Shown here: one piece after another, positions 8,573 to 16,919 of the stretch
Numbering within the stretch: position 1 is the first letter of the stretch
Layout: each line of letters starts with the position of its first letter
DNA from: Candidatus Heimdallarchaeota archaeon
Lineage (GTDB): Archaea; Asgardarchaeota; Heimdallarchaeia; Heimdallarchaeales; Heimdallarchaeaceae
Assembly (NCBI GenBank): GCA_023132955.1
Contig: JAGLXK010000282.1
Coordinates: 1 to 57,830 of the forward strand
Length of the DNA stretch: 57,830 nucleotides
Direction of reading: 5' to 3'
Made by a program: the position numbers and the translations under genes
The notes under the pieces: model-generated
What the model saw: the letters and a program-made list of their open reading frames with translations, nothing else
Told to the model about the DNA's origin: nothing
Database searches by the model: none

Positions 8573-8876
8573 AAAAAACATTAAAGGCATCGATAATATT
8601 TTCACATTTTTCTAAAGCGTGGTAAATTTCCAAATCAGAAAATTCAGTTTCTTGAACGGCACTGGAGCTAAGTGATGCTATCCTTAATCTTCTAATTTCA
8701 CCTCTTCTGTCAATTGAAACGATTAATGTATGATCGTCTGCGTGCATTAAAACAAAGTTAAACAACTGACTATCTCTTAAATTTTCCAATTGCTTTCTTT
8801 CAATTTTACATTCTAGCATTTTTCCACAATGATCACAACTGAATGTTTTGCGAATAAATTTGTCAACATCTCTCAT
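8559..8876 (-). CDS. Small zinc-binding protein at the end of the GTPase operon
   Basis: 105 residues. CDHC (14-17) and a further cysteine (CK, 23-24) suggest a metal site, although a complete C4 set is not visible. The middle (VLMHADDHTLIVSIDRRGEIRRLRIASL) looks like a beta-sheet, and the C-terminal half is helical. It follows the small GTPase by 24 bases on the same strand with the ribosome site AGGTAAT, so it is probably the last gene of the KaiC-roadblock-FIST-GTPase operon. No family recognised. Confidence 0.65.
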   Translation of the reverse strand: MRDVDKFIRKTFSCDHCGKMLECKIERKQLENLRDSQLFNFVLMHADDHTLIVSIDRRGEIRRLRIASLSSSAVQETEFSDLEIYHALEKCENIIDAFNVFLKNK

Positions 8877-8900
8877 TTGATTACCTATCTTTCAATTTGG

Positions 8901-9506
8901 CTAGAAGCTCTGATATTTTGATACTAGCTCATCAGCTAGACTTTGTTCCTTGTTTATTATCTGGTTAACAATATACTCAAAGGGTTCTGAAACATTGCCT
9001 GATAAAAGACCACTCACAAGAAAATGCTTTTTGATGTCATAATTCTTCATGAAATCGTGGATATCTTCTATGGATACTTCCGAATCTTCCAAGTCAAGTT
9101 TGTTTCCAACTAAAACTTCTGGAATTTTAGGATAGAAGTGGTTAGCTAAATAATTACGGGTTAGATCAACAAATTCATTCAAATAGGCTAGGGTTTCTAT
9201 ATCCGTAATATCATAAACATACATTACACCTTTAACTCCACGTAGGAAAACATCAATCATAAATCGAAATTGTTTTTGCCCAGCAAAATCCCAAATCTGT
9301 AGAGTTACTGTACGACCTTGGTGAACTATTCTTTTCACTGTAATGTCTACACCTTTTGTCATTGAGATTTGGTTTGGGTCATCAAGTTCTCCAGAATAGC
9401 TTTTAGATATTGTAGTTTTTCCCACTGAACCTAACCCCAATACAGCAATTTTCAATATATTGCCATGTTGTGAGTTTTGAGGGGGCGTTGCATTCATCAT
9501 AATCAT
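8901..9506 (-). CDS. Ras/Arf-like small GTPase
   Basis: 201 residues from ATG 9506; a TTG at 9512 would add two residues. All G motifs are visible: G1 GLGSVGKTT (24-32), switch I threonine T50, G3 WDFAGQ (72-77, the Arf/Rag-like glutamine form), G4 NKLD (135-138) and a G5-like VSGLLSG near 160. There is no C-terminal lipidation cysteine and no N-terminal myristoylation motif. Asgard archaea are rich in such GTPases. The upstream genes encode a roadblock-like protein, the usual partner or regulator of this class, and a FIST domain. A TATA-like TTTAAATA (9520-9527) may give it its own near-leaderless transcript. Confidence 0.93.
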   Translation of the reverse strand: MIMMNATPPQNSQHGNILKIAVLGLGSVGKTTISKSYSGELDDPNQISMTKGVDITVKRIVHQGRTVTLQIWDFAGQKQFRFMIDVFLRGVKGVMYVYDITDIETLAYLNEFVDLTRNYLANHFYPKIPEVLVGNKLDLEDSEVSIEDIHDFMKNYDIKKHFLVSGLLSGNVSEPFEYIVNQIINKEQSLADELVSKYQSF

Positions 9507-9519
9507 ATCCAAAAAAAAT

Positions 9520-9527
9520 ATTTAAAG
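9520..9527 (-). promoter_or_regulatory. Putative internal promoter of the GTPase gene
   Basis: TTTAAATA on the minus strand lies about 20 bases before ATG 9506, at the end of the FIST gene, a spacing suited to a near-leaderless transcript. No ribosome site is visible before the GTPase start. Confidence 0.35.
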
Positions 9528-10865
9528 CACCACATTTTTTTGTGGTGAATTGTTATATCCTGCAACCAACCCATGTACAGAAACCGAAGAGTAGATTGGC
9601 TTGTTCTTAATTATGGAAAATTCTCCTCCTGAATATAGTGTCATGAAAGGTACATCTGTTCCTATTGCTTCTTTGACCATCTTGTTTTCCTCTTCAATTT
9701 TATCACCAGCAATGAGCAATCTATTGCTGCAGTTAATAAAAAGGCCAAAAATTGGATGATCAATTTTCTGTGCTGCTGCATTAGCACATTCATATGCAGA
9801 TTTTTGCACTCCTAAACCAGATTGTGTGAAAAATTCCGCGATTTTTTCGCTCTCATCTAAAATTTCCTCTGGAATTGTTGAAATAACTCCTTTCAAAGTT
9901 GGATGACATACAGATACAAATGGTAGATTCCCTTGATTCTTTGATTTCAATGTAGAAAGATACAACAATGAAGCATAAGCCATATTTTTGAAAGCTTCTT
10001 CATAGAGTTCTTTGGACATACCTAGCAATTCAAGAAATTCTTCATGGGCGGGTCTTTCATTTATCTCATGAACATAACTGCTGCTTTTGAGTCCCTTTGA
10101 TAGCTCAAAGCTTTTAGTCTTCTGTGATTTATCAAATGTCCAATTATGTTCAAAGTTCAGGGTATCAGAAGAAAAGACTGTTCCAACCATTGCATTTTGA
10201 AAAACATTTTCTCCTTGAAATTGGTAACAAGAGAGCATGTCTAAATCAATAGTAGCTCCTCCTAGGGTATTTTCTACATTATTTTCCAGTAATTTCATCA
10301 GCATCTTGTATGCAAACGATGTTACACCATAACCATTCTTCCCCATATTTCGATTAATGAGTTTACCAATCATATTGAACATTCCTCTAAATTTGTGTGC
10401 GAAGATAGTATCCAATATTTTCATATCTTTGAAAGCATCGGGTGGAAAAAACGGACCAGGTGTAAGGAAGAATCCTGTCTTAAACTTATTTTGATCATCT
10501 TTAAAGAGTTGAATTAGTTTATCTATTCCCTTATTGGGGTTTATTCTAATATTTGAATAGGAAACTGAAGAATGAATATTCAATTCTGATGATTTGAAAG
10601 CCATTGCAGAACAACCTTGAGTAGTTGGTATATCATTCGATGTAGCGACAGCTGGAAATGTTCCTCCGATTATATTCTGTGTTCCGCTTTCTTCACAAAT
10701 TTTTGATATAGCTTGCTCATATTGTCTTTTTTCACGATAATTTGGAGTATACGCAATAAGCAGAAAGTCAGGTGTGCCGTTAATATCACCAATAACATCT
10801 TTGATGATATGTTTTGTAGTTATATTGATAGATCTGTGGCTAGTTGTTCTTGTTGCTATCTGCAT
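9522..10865 (-). CDS. FIST-domain sensor protein
   Basis: 447 residues from ATG 10865, which has GAGGGG six bases upstream. A GTG at 10880 that overlaps the previous stop would add five residues. The N-terminal half fits the FIST_N fold (DFLLIAYTPNY, NIIGGTFPAVATS, QGCSAMAFKS). The C-terminal region (about 375-440: RLLIAGDK, EEN, DVPFMTLYSGGEFS, SVHGLVAGY) fits FIST_C. FIST domains are intracellular sensors thought to bind small ligands such as amino acids. A central segment (150-300) is longer than usual. No membrane segment is present. It lies between the roadblock-like and GTPase genes, suggesting it supplies the input signal. Confidence 0.85.
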   Translation of the reverse strand: MQIATRTTSHRSINITTKHIIKDVIGDINGTPDFLLIAYTPNYREKRQYEQAISKICEESGTQNIIGGTFPAVATSNDIPTTQGCSAMAFKSSELNIHSSVSYSNIRINPNKGIDKLIQLFKDDQNKFKTGFFLTPGPFFPPDAFKDMKILDTIFAHKFRGMFNMIGKLINRNMGKNGYGVTSFAYKMLMKLLENNVENTLGGATIDLDMLSCYQFQGENVFQNAMVGTVFSSDTLNFEHNWTFDKSQKTKSFELSKGLKSSSYVHEINERPAHEEFLELLGMSKELYEEAFKNMAYASLLYLSTLKSKNQGNLPFVSVCHPTLKGVISTIPEEILDESEKIAEFFTQSGLGVQKSAYECANAAAQKIDHPIFGLFINCSNRLLIAGDKIEEENKMVKEAIGTDVPFMTLYSGGEFSIIKNKPIYSSVSVHGLVAGYNNSPQKNVVL

Positions 10866-10876
10866 AAAGAAACCCC

Positions 10877-11236
10877 TCACAAATAATTAGAGATTAAGAG
10901 AGCTTTTCTCTTGGATTCTATAGATAACAAACTAAGATTAGCATTTTTGCTTGCAATAGTTGTTAGGATCAGTATACTATTTACAACATAAAAGATTACA
11001 CAGAATTCACTTAATTCGTAAGTTACTTTATTGAGATTGTTTGATTTCATTTCTAAAGAAACTTTGTCAACATTTGCTTTGCACCACTGAATTGTTCTTA
11101 ATAAATTGTGAGAATATTCTTCCTTAAATGATGAATCAACAACATCCCCATCAATTCGGAAGAGTATTGCGGCTTCTACTTCATCTAAGTGATTTAAATC
11201 CATTAATTCAGAACCAATTCCTTGGTTAAAATTCAT
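10877..11236 (-). CDS. Roadblock/LC7-like protein
   Basis: 119 residues. The pattern fits the roadblock fold: a helix, then VEAAILFRIDGDVVDSS (about 20-36), and later strands FCVIFYVVNSILILTTIA followed by a helix. Roadblock proteins such as MglB and the Ragulator subunits dimerise and act as GTPase activators or platforms. Its start overlaps the KaiC-like gene's stop and its stop overlaps the alternative FIST start, so the genes are translationally coupled. The match is to fold pattern, not to a strong motif. Confidence 0.7.
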   Translation of the reverse strand: MNFNQGIGSELMDLNHLDEVEAAILFRIDGDVVDSSFKEEYSHNLLRTIQWCKANVDKVSLEMKSNNLNKVTYELSEFCVIFYVVNSILILTTIASKNANLSLLSIESKRKALLISNYL

Positions 11237-12165
11237 TTTCTTACCTCTTGTAATATCTGCTTATCTGTTAATACTTCAACAAGTTCCATATTCTGAGAAC
11301 TATCCCTATTCTCTCTTTCACCAAGAAGGTTCTTTGCAATTTGAGCAATCACTCTTTTCTTTGGATCTTTATCTTTAGAGAGTTCTTTCACTCTTTTCAT
11401 TAGCTCTTGGTATCTTATGTCGTTAACAACTGGATTAAATGCAACGTTCTGAATTGAACTAGTATCTATAACTAAGCCTGGTCCATTAACAAAATTAAGA
11501 GGATAGATTCCTTCGTGATGGGGTGTTTTTCGAGATTTAACAACCTTACAAGTTCTGTTGTATTTTCCCCCCAAACCTAGATTTTGTATGTGAATGACAC
11601 TATCAGATAAGTAAATTGGTACTCTTGTTTCTTTGGCACCAATATCTGTTTGACCAAAAGCATTTGGTTCTTCAACAGTTTGCAATACCGTACCTAGTGA
11701 GCTCAAATGGTGATAGATCTTAGTTAGAACTTTTCTTTGCTCTTTTTCTGAAGGAAATTCCCACAATATAGGTGTGAGTGGATCCACAATAATTCTTGTG
11801 TGTTTAACATTTCGATGTTTCAACTTTTGAGCTAGGGCAGGGAGTATATTTGTCATAAACTCAACAATCTTCTCACTTTCAACTAAATGAATTAGGTCTT
11901 CAGCATCATTTGTCATTTCACGAATGTTAATTCCTAAAGATTCGGCTTCCCCAATTAATTTTGAGGGGGTTTCTTCAAAGGACAAATAAAGGGTATGATC
12001 TCCTTCTAAAAGTCCTTGATATAAGTAAGCTAAAGCAAAAGTAGTTTTTCCTGTTCCACTACTACCTACTATGGAATTTATAGAATTCTTGATTATTCCG
12101 CCATTCATTAGAACATCAAGACCTTCTATCCCCGAAGATATTCTTTCGTGGTTTATCATAGACAT
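11233..12165 (-). CDS. KaiC-like RecA-superfamily ATPase
   Basis: 310 residues, one KaiC/RadA-type domain. ISSGIEGLDVLMNGGI is followed by Walker A GSSGTGKTT (34-42). YLSFEETPSKLIGEAESLGI is the typical KaiC strand with catalytic glutamates, and RIIVDPLTPIL is Walker B. The C-terminal ~70 residues are charged and helical. No second KaiC domain and no DNA-repair motif. In archaea such proteins often accompany signalling modules. First gene of the minus-strand operon that continues with roadblock, FIST and GTPase. Confidence 0.88.
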   Translation of the reverse strand: MSMINHERISSGIEGLDVLMNGGIIKNSINSIVGSSGTGKTTFALAYLYQGLLEGDHTLYLSFEETPSKLIGEAESLGINIREMTNDAEDLIHLVESEKIVEFMTNILPALAQKLKHRNVKHTRIIVDPLTPILWEFPSEKEQRKVLTKIYHHLSSLGTVLQTVEEPNAFGQTDIGAKETRVPIYLSDSVIHIQNLGLGGKYNRTCKVVKSRKTPHHEGIYPLNFVNGPGLVIDTSSIQNVAFNPVVNDIRYQELMKRVKELSKDKDPKKRVIAQIAKNLLGERENRDSSQNMELVEVLTDKQILQEVRK

Positions 12166-12320
12166 CTATAGTTATACACTAACAACCTAAATAAACTCCA
12201 CAATTTCTATTTGGGAGTAAATTATCATGTCAATCGCTCTAAGCTTTAATTGTTCAATTTGAGAATGAACACAAAGAGTAACATTTTAGAAAAGAAACGA
12301 AATTATCATTCTTGAGTATA

Positions 12321-13079
12321 ATGAGTTCATTTTTACAAAAGATAAAAGATCTATTTGCTTCTGAGGAAAAAAAATTCACTAGAACAATATTAGAGGAGTT
12401 AGAAACAATCAATTTCATTAATATAAGAAAGATTCAATCAAACCTTTCTTTGGAAAAACGCTATGTAGCGATTAGCGACTTACTTTCAAAAAGAAAAGTG
12501 GCAGGTGTTTTTCTTCCGGAGAAATCTCACTTCTTTTCCATTTTAGATGAGGAATTATCGGAAATCAGGAATTCACTTAAGAAACAAGGGATGGTAGAAA
12601 TATCCTTAATCAAGAATCGCTGGACTGTAACAGAAAAAACCTTACTTCCATTGTTGAATCATCTAGAAAAAGGAATTATTGGTGATAAGAAATATTTCAC
12701 AATTACTTATCTTCAAAATGCTATAGATTCTTCCTTAACAAATGTTCCAGAATATGAGATTCAAAAGTTTGAGAAAAAATTTGGGATAGAAGTGGACACT
12801 TTTGCTCAGATTATTGCTAATATGATTGAAAATGAAATACTAAAGGGTGTATTAAGACATAATTTGGTGTTTTTAAGCTCAGAAACCTTTGAAAATATTG
12901 TTACTGAGTTTCTAGAGGATAAATTGGATAGTGAAAAAGAATTATCTTTTGATGAAATCTCCTCTGAACTAGAAGTACCTTCAACTAATATTGAACCTTT
13001 TCTTGTAAGTTATGTTAATAAAAATCCAGGTAGTTTAGTTATTTATCCTTTGGAGAAAAAGATAATCTTCAAGGGATAA
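12321..13079 (+). CDS. Tandem winged-helix-like protein
   Basis: 252 residues from ATG 12321; a TTG at 12312 adds three. No membrane segment. It is built of helix-helix-helix-wing units, for example NIRKIQSNLSLEKRYVAISDLL (about 37-58) with a following strand, and LSFDEISSELEVPSTNIEPFL near 210-230. The pattern resembles tandem winged helices of PCI-type proteins and of the N-terminal part of the eukaryotic UFM1 ligase UFL1. That likeness is visual only. It is divergent from the KaiC-like operon. Confidence 0.65.
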   Translation: MSSFLQKIKDLFASEEKKFTRTILEELETINFINIRKIQSNLSLEKRYVAISDLLSKRKVAGVFLPEKSHFFSILDEELSEIRNSLKKQGMVEISLIKNRWTVTEKTLLPLLNHLEKGIIGDKKYFTITYLQNAIDSSLTNVPEYEIQKFEKKFGIEVDTFAQIIANMIENEILKGVLRHNLVFLSSETFENIVTEFLEDKLDSEKELSFDEISSELEVPSTNIEPFLVSYVNKNPGSLVIYPLEKKIIFKG

Positions 13080-13132
13080 TTAATATGGTTAGAGAAAATT
13101 AAGAAATTTCTTTAATCTTATCTGTCGAAATC

Positions 13133-13142
13133 TTTAAAATAG
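13133..13142 (+). promoter_or_regulatory. Promoter of the OSTC-like gene
   Basis: GAAATC followed by TTTAAAATAG forms a good BRE/TATA pair. A start about 25 bases on, near 13163, leaves a leader of about 8 bases before ATG 13171. Confidence 0.5.
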
Positions 13143-13170
13143 TATGTTGTAACCCAAACTTCAGATAAGA

Positions 13171-13605
13171 ATGGCTAGAAGATTACCTTGGTTACTACCT
13201 GGAATTCGCAGACCTAATTTCAATCTGCATCGAATATCAATTCGTATGCCAAAACAAATTCCCAGAAGTTTAATTTATGTTCTCATATATGGGATTGTAT
13301 TCTATATCTTTGGAGGAGGGGCATATATGGTTGTAAATCAGGATGTTCTGATTAGTATAGGCCAATTTGGTAATAGCCCTCTTTTCATTGCACGGTCAAT
13401 AAATACACAATATCTAATTGAAGGATTAGTTATAGGATTTATATTGGTTTTCGCCGCAGTAAGTCTATATTTGCTTGATCATGCAACAAAATTTGCTTTT
13501 GATGTTGGAACTGCTCAAAAAGTTGAGTTGATTGGAACAATCCTAGTAGTTGTATGGTACATTGCTGTATTATTGATTTTTAGAGCTAAATTATTAGTGG
13601 GTTAA
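13171..13605 (+). CDS. OSTC/Ost3-Ost6-like oligosaccharyltransferase subunit
   Basis: 144 residues with a basic amphipathic N terminus and three membrane segments (about 33-55, 80-103 and 117-140). Length and layout match the human OST subunit OSTC (149 residues). The N-terminal RMPKQIPRSLIYVLIYG parallels HMPSAMTVYALVVVSYF, and NTQYLIEGLVIGFILV parallels NGQYIMEGLASSFLF, ending in an LLDH/ILDR pair. OSTC and Ost3/6 tether the N-glycosylation enzyme STT3 to the translocon. Asgard archaea are known to carry some eukaryote-like OST subunits. No STT3 is in the window. The 3' end overlaps the convergent RadB-like gene by four bases. Confidence 0.75.
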   Translation: MARRLPWLLPGIRRPNFNLHRISIRMPKQIPRSLIYVLIYGIVFYIFGGGAYMVVNQDVLISIGQFGNSPLFIARSINTQYLIEGLVIGFILVFAAVSLYLLDHATKFAFDVGTAQKVELIGTILVVVWYIAVLLIFRAKLLVG

Positions 13606-14249
13606 TACCTACTTTTAATGGTTTCAAGACCATCATTAGTTATTTTATAAAAAATTTCCTCTTTTTCTTGCTGTGCTTTCCACAGTTTTTTATTAACATA
13701 TTTTAATTTAATTTCTCTGTCTGAATAATTCATTATAGCTGAATTTGCTACAGGTCTAATAGTTCTCTTATCCTTTTCTCTGAAAGCAGTAACTTGATTT
13801 GTTATTAAAATAGGAACCTGATATTCTTTGCTAATCATGTTTAGGTATGCCATTTGCAATGTTAGTAGCTTATATATACTCATTTCATTGATATTTGTGC
13901 TTCTAAATCTAAAATGGTTCGTTATCCCATTAATGGCTATGAATGTGTAATCTGTGTTTGAAATAAAATTATGAACCTTCATCAATGTTTTAATTTGTTG
14001 ACTCTTATTAAATAAACTAATAACGGTGATATTTTTTAGTTCAACCTTGTAATTCAGATTAACTTCCATTAATCTTTGTGCACTAAAATTTATCTCACAG
14101 TCAAAAAATAGCGCTTTCTTCCCTTTTAGACCTCTACATGTCTGATAAAGTAGCGTTGTTTTTCCTGAATTTGGAGGACCCGCTAAATGGGTTATACCTT
14201 GAGGAATTGTTCCGTATTCCAGTAAATCTCGAAACGCCAAATCTATCAC
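13602..14249 (-). CDS. RadB-like RecA-family ATPase
   Basis: 215 residues, a short single-domain RecA fold. YGTIPQGITHLAGPPNSGKTT holds Walker A (GPPNSGKTT, about 24-32). ALFFDCE and the ILITNQVTAFRE segment (around 149-160) are typical of archaeal RadB and RadA. It lacks the N-terminal helix-hairpin-helix of RadA. RadB helps homologous recombination as a RadA paralogue. The sequence is divergent, so another RecA-like role is possible. Confidence 0.75.
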   Translation of the reverse strand: MIDLAFRDLLEYGTIPQGITHLAGPPNSGKTTLLYQTCRGLKGKKALFFDCEINFSAQRLMEVNLNYKVELKNITVISLFNKSQQIKTLMKVHNFISNTDYTFIAINGITNHFRFRSTNINEMSIYKLLTLQMAYLNMISKEYQVPILITNQVTAFREKDKRTIRPVANSAIMNYSDREIKLKYVNKKLWKAQQEKEEIFYKITNDGLETIKSRY

Positions 14250-14321
14250 TGTTATTAGAGAATATTAATTTATTCAGTTTTATTATATATTAAAGCTTTG
14301 AAAAGAAGATAATTTTCTTAT

Positions 14322-14546
14322 CTAAACCAGTAGTAGGTAAATTATCAAGGAGAAAATTATAATTCCGATACCTTTTCCAATTTTGTTTAAGCTATAACCT
14401 AGATTCCTTTGAATTAATCCCTTACTTGTTTTTTCAGTTGTAATCATTAAACCAATCCAAATTCCTGTTTTAGAGGCATAAAGAAGAATCAATAGAACCA
14501 AATCGAGAATATATTGAAGGGTTCCTTCACCAATTTCTACTACCAT
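14322..14546 (-). CDS. Small membrane protein (two membrane segments)
   Basis: 74 residues with hydrophobic segments at about 11-36 and 58-74, separated by a basic loop (TTEKTSKGLIQRNLGYSLNKIGKG). The C terminus ends in the second segment. No family recognised. A TATA-like TTTTAATATTTG lies upstream on the minus strand. The clean hydrophobic-basic-hydrophobic pattern and the gap it fills support it as real. Confidence 0.6.
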   Translation of the reverse strand: MVVEIGEGTLQYILDLVLLILLYASKTGIWIGLMITTEKTSKGLIQRNLGYSLNKIGKGIGIIIFSLIIYLLLV

Positions 14547-14616
14547 TTCTTTTCAAATATTAAAACATAGTTTAAGTTAAATACTCCACGAAAATCAAGG
14601 AAAGATTTTTCTGTTG

Positions 14617-15399
14617 CTACCTTTGAATCTTTGGCATTCCAGGCATCATCCTTTTGTGTTTGTTATTTTTTATTAATTTCTTTATTCTATCTACTTGATT
14701 CTTCTTTAATCCAATTGTTTTAATTAACTCCTTTTCGCTCAATCCATTCTCTAAACCAAGAAGTAATAGATCTAGCTTTTTATAGGAGATCCCTATTTCT
14801 TCCTCATCTGTTTGTTTAGCCCAAAGTCCTGCAGTTGGAGGTTTTGTTATGATTTTTAGATTCACATTGAGTTTTTCAGCTATTCTATACAATTCTGTTT
14901 TGTAAATGTCTCCTATAGGCCATATATCCGCAGCTAAATCGCCGAATTTAGTTCCATAGCCTATTGAAATTTCGGATTTATTTGACGTTCCTATTACTAG
15001 TTTATTTTCGAGATTAGATATTGTGTAAAGGTTAACTCCTCTTAATCGAGCTTTTAAATTTCCTTTAGCTAACTGATTCTTTTTCAATTCTGAATGTACT
15101 GTTATCATTTCCCTTATCAGAGGTGAAATATCGATGATTTGGAGAGGAATGTCTAATTGACCAGCTGTTAATTGGGCATCTTGAGTATGAATTGGATCGA
15201 GCTCTTTTTCAGGTAAATGAATAAGTGATATTTTTTCTTTACCAATAGCAAGAGCCGTTAAATGTACAACAACTGCAGAATCAATTCCACCACTGAGACC
15301 AATTACTGCCCCTTTTGTTTTTGAAATTTCAATTTTTTGTCTTATAAACTTTTTAATTTCTTCAATTGTGGCGTTTTCATCTTTAAGGAAATCTTTCAT
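14617..15399 (-). CDS. nadE: NAD+ synthetase, ammonia-dependent type
   Basis: 260 residues. It amidates nicotinic acid adenine dinucleotide to NAD+ using ATP. The N-type ATP pyrophosphatase motif SGGIDS is at 36-41. LVIGTSNKSEISIGYGTKFGDLAADIWPIGDIYKTELY is the family's NaAD/Mg site, and KPPTAGLWAKQTDEEEIG is the C-terminal signature. There is no N-terminal nitrilase-type glutaminase domain, so ammonia is the expected donor. Single gene upstream of tRNA-Thr. Confidence 0.95.
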   Translation of the reverse strand: MKDFLKDENATIEEIKKFIRQKIEISKTKGAVIGLSGGIDSAVVVHLTALAIGKEKISLIHLPEKELDPIHTQDAQLTAGQLDIPLQIIDISPLIREMITVHSELKKNQLAKGNLKARLRGVNLYTISNLENKLVIGTSNKSEISIGYGTKFGDLAADIWPIGDIYKTELYRIAEKLNVNLKIITKPPTAGLWAKQTDEEEIGISYKKLDLLLLGLENGLSEKELIKTIGLKKNQVDRIKKLIKNNKHKRMMPGMPKIQR

Positions 15400-15471
15400 T
15401 TAACTCATGATATCTAGATAATTGAGCTTAATAATTCTTTCAATACGAATATATGGGTACAAAACAGTCTA

Positions 15472-15547
15472 TGGAGCCCCGAAGGGGGTTTGAACCCCTG
15501 ACCTTTACCTTACCAAGGTAACGCTCTACCAGCTGAGCTATCGAGGC
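15472..15547 (-). tRNA. tRNA-Thr (GGT)
   Basis: Reverse strand cloverleaf: acceptor GCCTCGA/TCGGGGC with one G-U pair, anticodon stem TTACC/GGTAA around loop TTGGTAA (anticodon GGT), T arm AGGGG-TTCAAAC-CCCCT, discriminator T. The CCA end is encoded (15472-15474). No intron. Confidence 0.97.
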
Positions 15548-15692
15548 AAATTCAATAAAATCCTTTTTCTATAATTTTTAAAGATTCTGATTCAATGTTA
15601 TATTGTAAGAAAAACCCTTTAAATTCCCCATCCCTTTCATCAAATGCACTATTTTCGAAATTAAGAATAAAAATCCACAAAGGGCGAAAAGT

Positions 15693-15701
15693 CTAAATAT
15701 A
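15693..15701 (+). promoter_or_regulatory. Promoter of the OST48-like gene
   Basis: GCGAAAAGT followed by CTAAATATA is a good BRE/TATA. The expected start near 15725 leaves a short leader that contains the ribosome site AAGGGAT before ATG 15743. Confidence 0.5.
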
Positions 15702-15742
15702 CTTTCTTTAATTTCCTAACAAATTACTTAATAAGGGATAAT

Positions 15743-16840
15743 ATGAAAAATCGCACTTTAGTATTCTTATTGCTCTGCTTGGTAACAGTAACAAATGTAC
15801 CCTACGTATATGATATCTCTGGTCAACAGACACTGAATTATGTAATTCTTTTTGATGAATCACATGGACAAGTTTTCAATAGGACTTTTATGGATACTGC
15901 TTTAAGCTCCCTTACTAATATTACAATTGAAGATCTGGACACTAAGCTTGTAATTGAACTTATATTCCAAACTGAAACAAGGTTTAATTCTACAAACCTT
16001 CAAGGTGTAGATTTGCTTATTTTTACAAACCCTGGACTTGGAGAGGATGATAGCTTAGATCAAGCAGAGAAAGATGCAATCCTTGATTACATAGAACTTG
16101 GTGGATCTTTATTTTTACTTTGCAATCCACTGACTCAACAAGATAATATAACAGGTCATCCTACTACAATGAATGAACTTCTAAATGAGAGAGACAATTG
16201 GTTAACATCTGCAAGATTCATGTTTGGAGCAAACCAGTCGCTTTCTAGAGTAATTGTAGATGATTTTAATAGTACATATGGAAATGCAACACATGTAACA
16301 TTTAATGAGTATAATTCAACAAAGACAATTTTCAATGAAAACATAGATTTCTTCTGGCAGGAAACAAAAATTGACAATGTTACGATTTATTCAGACTCTA
16401 TTTCATTAGGAAATGAAAGACTGGAGGATGACTCATTGGAAAAAATGGTTCAAGTTGGAAAAACACCCATTACATCATACGCAATTAACGAAGAATATGA
16501 TATATTTAGAGATCCAACCAATGGTTTCCTTACTTGGCTTTTTGCAAAAAAAACTAAAGGTACCAGATTAGTCATGTCGGGTTCAACAATAATGTTCAGT
16601 GACTTAGAGATTGCAGAAAATTCAACTTGGATTGAACAGAATCAGAATCTCGAACTATGGAACAACCTCATTCTCTGGCTCTTGGAATATACCCCTCATC
16701 TAGAAAGAGATCCTCCTGCAATATGGGTTTTTGAGAACTATGCTTTGCTTGTTTTTGCTCTCTCTGCTGTAATTTTTGGTATTTCAATTCTTGTTTTCAG
16801 ATATAGAAATAAAAGAAAAATCACTGTTACAATTAAGTGA
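15743..16840 (+). CDS. Secreted, C-terminally anchored protein with OST48-like domain
   Basis: 365 residues: N-terminal signal peptide (1-27), an extracytoplasmic domain, one membrane segment (about 332-352) and a short basic tail (RYRNKRK). The outer domain has the glutamine-amidotransferase-like fold seen in OST48/Wbp1 and DUF4350/IFT52-type proteins: NYVILFDESHG, VDLLIFTNPG, ILDYIELGGSLFLLCNP, TRLVMSGSTIMFSDLEI, then LWNNLILWLLEY. At least six N-X-S/T sequons are present. It lacks the second beta domain of eukaryotic OST48. It lies 2.1 kb from the OSTC homologue on the same strand. An OST role is inference; other members of the fold class are a real alternative. Confidence 0.6.
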   Translation: MKNRTLVFLLLCLVTVTNVPYVYDISGQQTLNYVILFDESHGQVFNRTFMDTALSSLTNITIEDLDTKLVIELIFQTETRFNSTNLQGVDLLIFTNPGLGEDDSLDQAEKDAILDYIELGGSLFLLCNPLTQQDNITGHPTTMNELLNERDNWLTSARFMFGANQSLSRVIVDDFNSTYGNATHVTFNEYNSTKTIFNENIDFFWQETKIDNVTIYSDSISLGNERLEDDSLEKMVQVGKTPITSYAINEEYDIFRDPTNGFLTWLFAKKTKGTRLVMSGSTIMFSDLEIAENSTWIEQNQNLELWNNLILWLLEYTPHLERDPPAIWVFENYALLVFALSAVIFGISILVFRYRNKRKITVTIK

Positions 16841-16891
16841 TTATCAAGTTCTCTTCATATTTTTCGTTTTTTTTCTTTTACAAAAAGTGGT

Positions 16892-16899
16892 GTATAAAT
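16892..16899 (+). promoter_or_regulatory. Promoter of the HTH-RPA operon
   Basis: GTATAAATA sits about 25 bases before ATG 16920, which has no ribosome site, so the transcript is probably leaderless. This supports 16920 as the start in preference to 16776, inside the previous gene. Confidence 0.55.
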
Positions 16900-16919
16900 A
16901 TTCAAATTGCTTTATTTTT

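Noticed and set aside
16776-16919. 48-residue N-terminal extension of the HTH regulator
   Set aside because: It overlaps the previous gene and is a hydrophobic run unlike the rest; a TATA box at 16892 points to ATG 16920.
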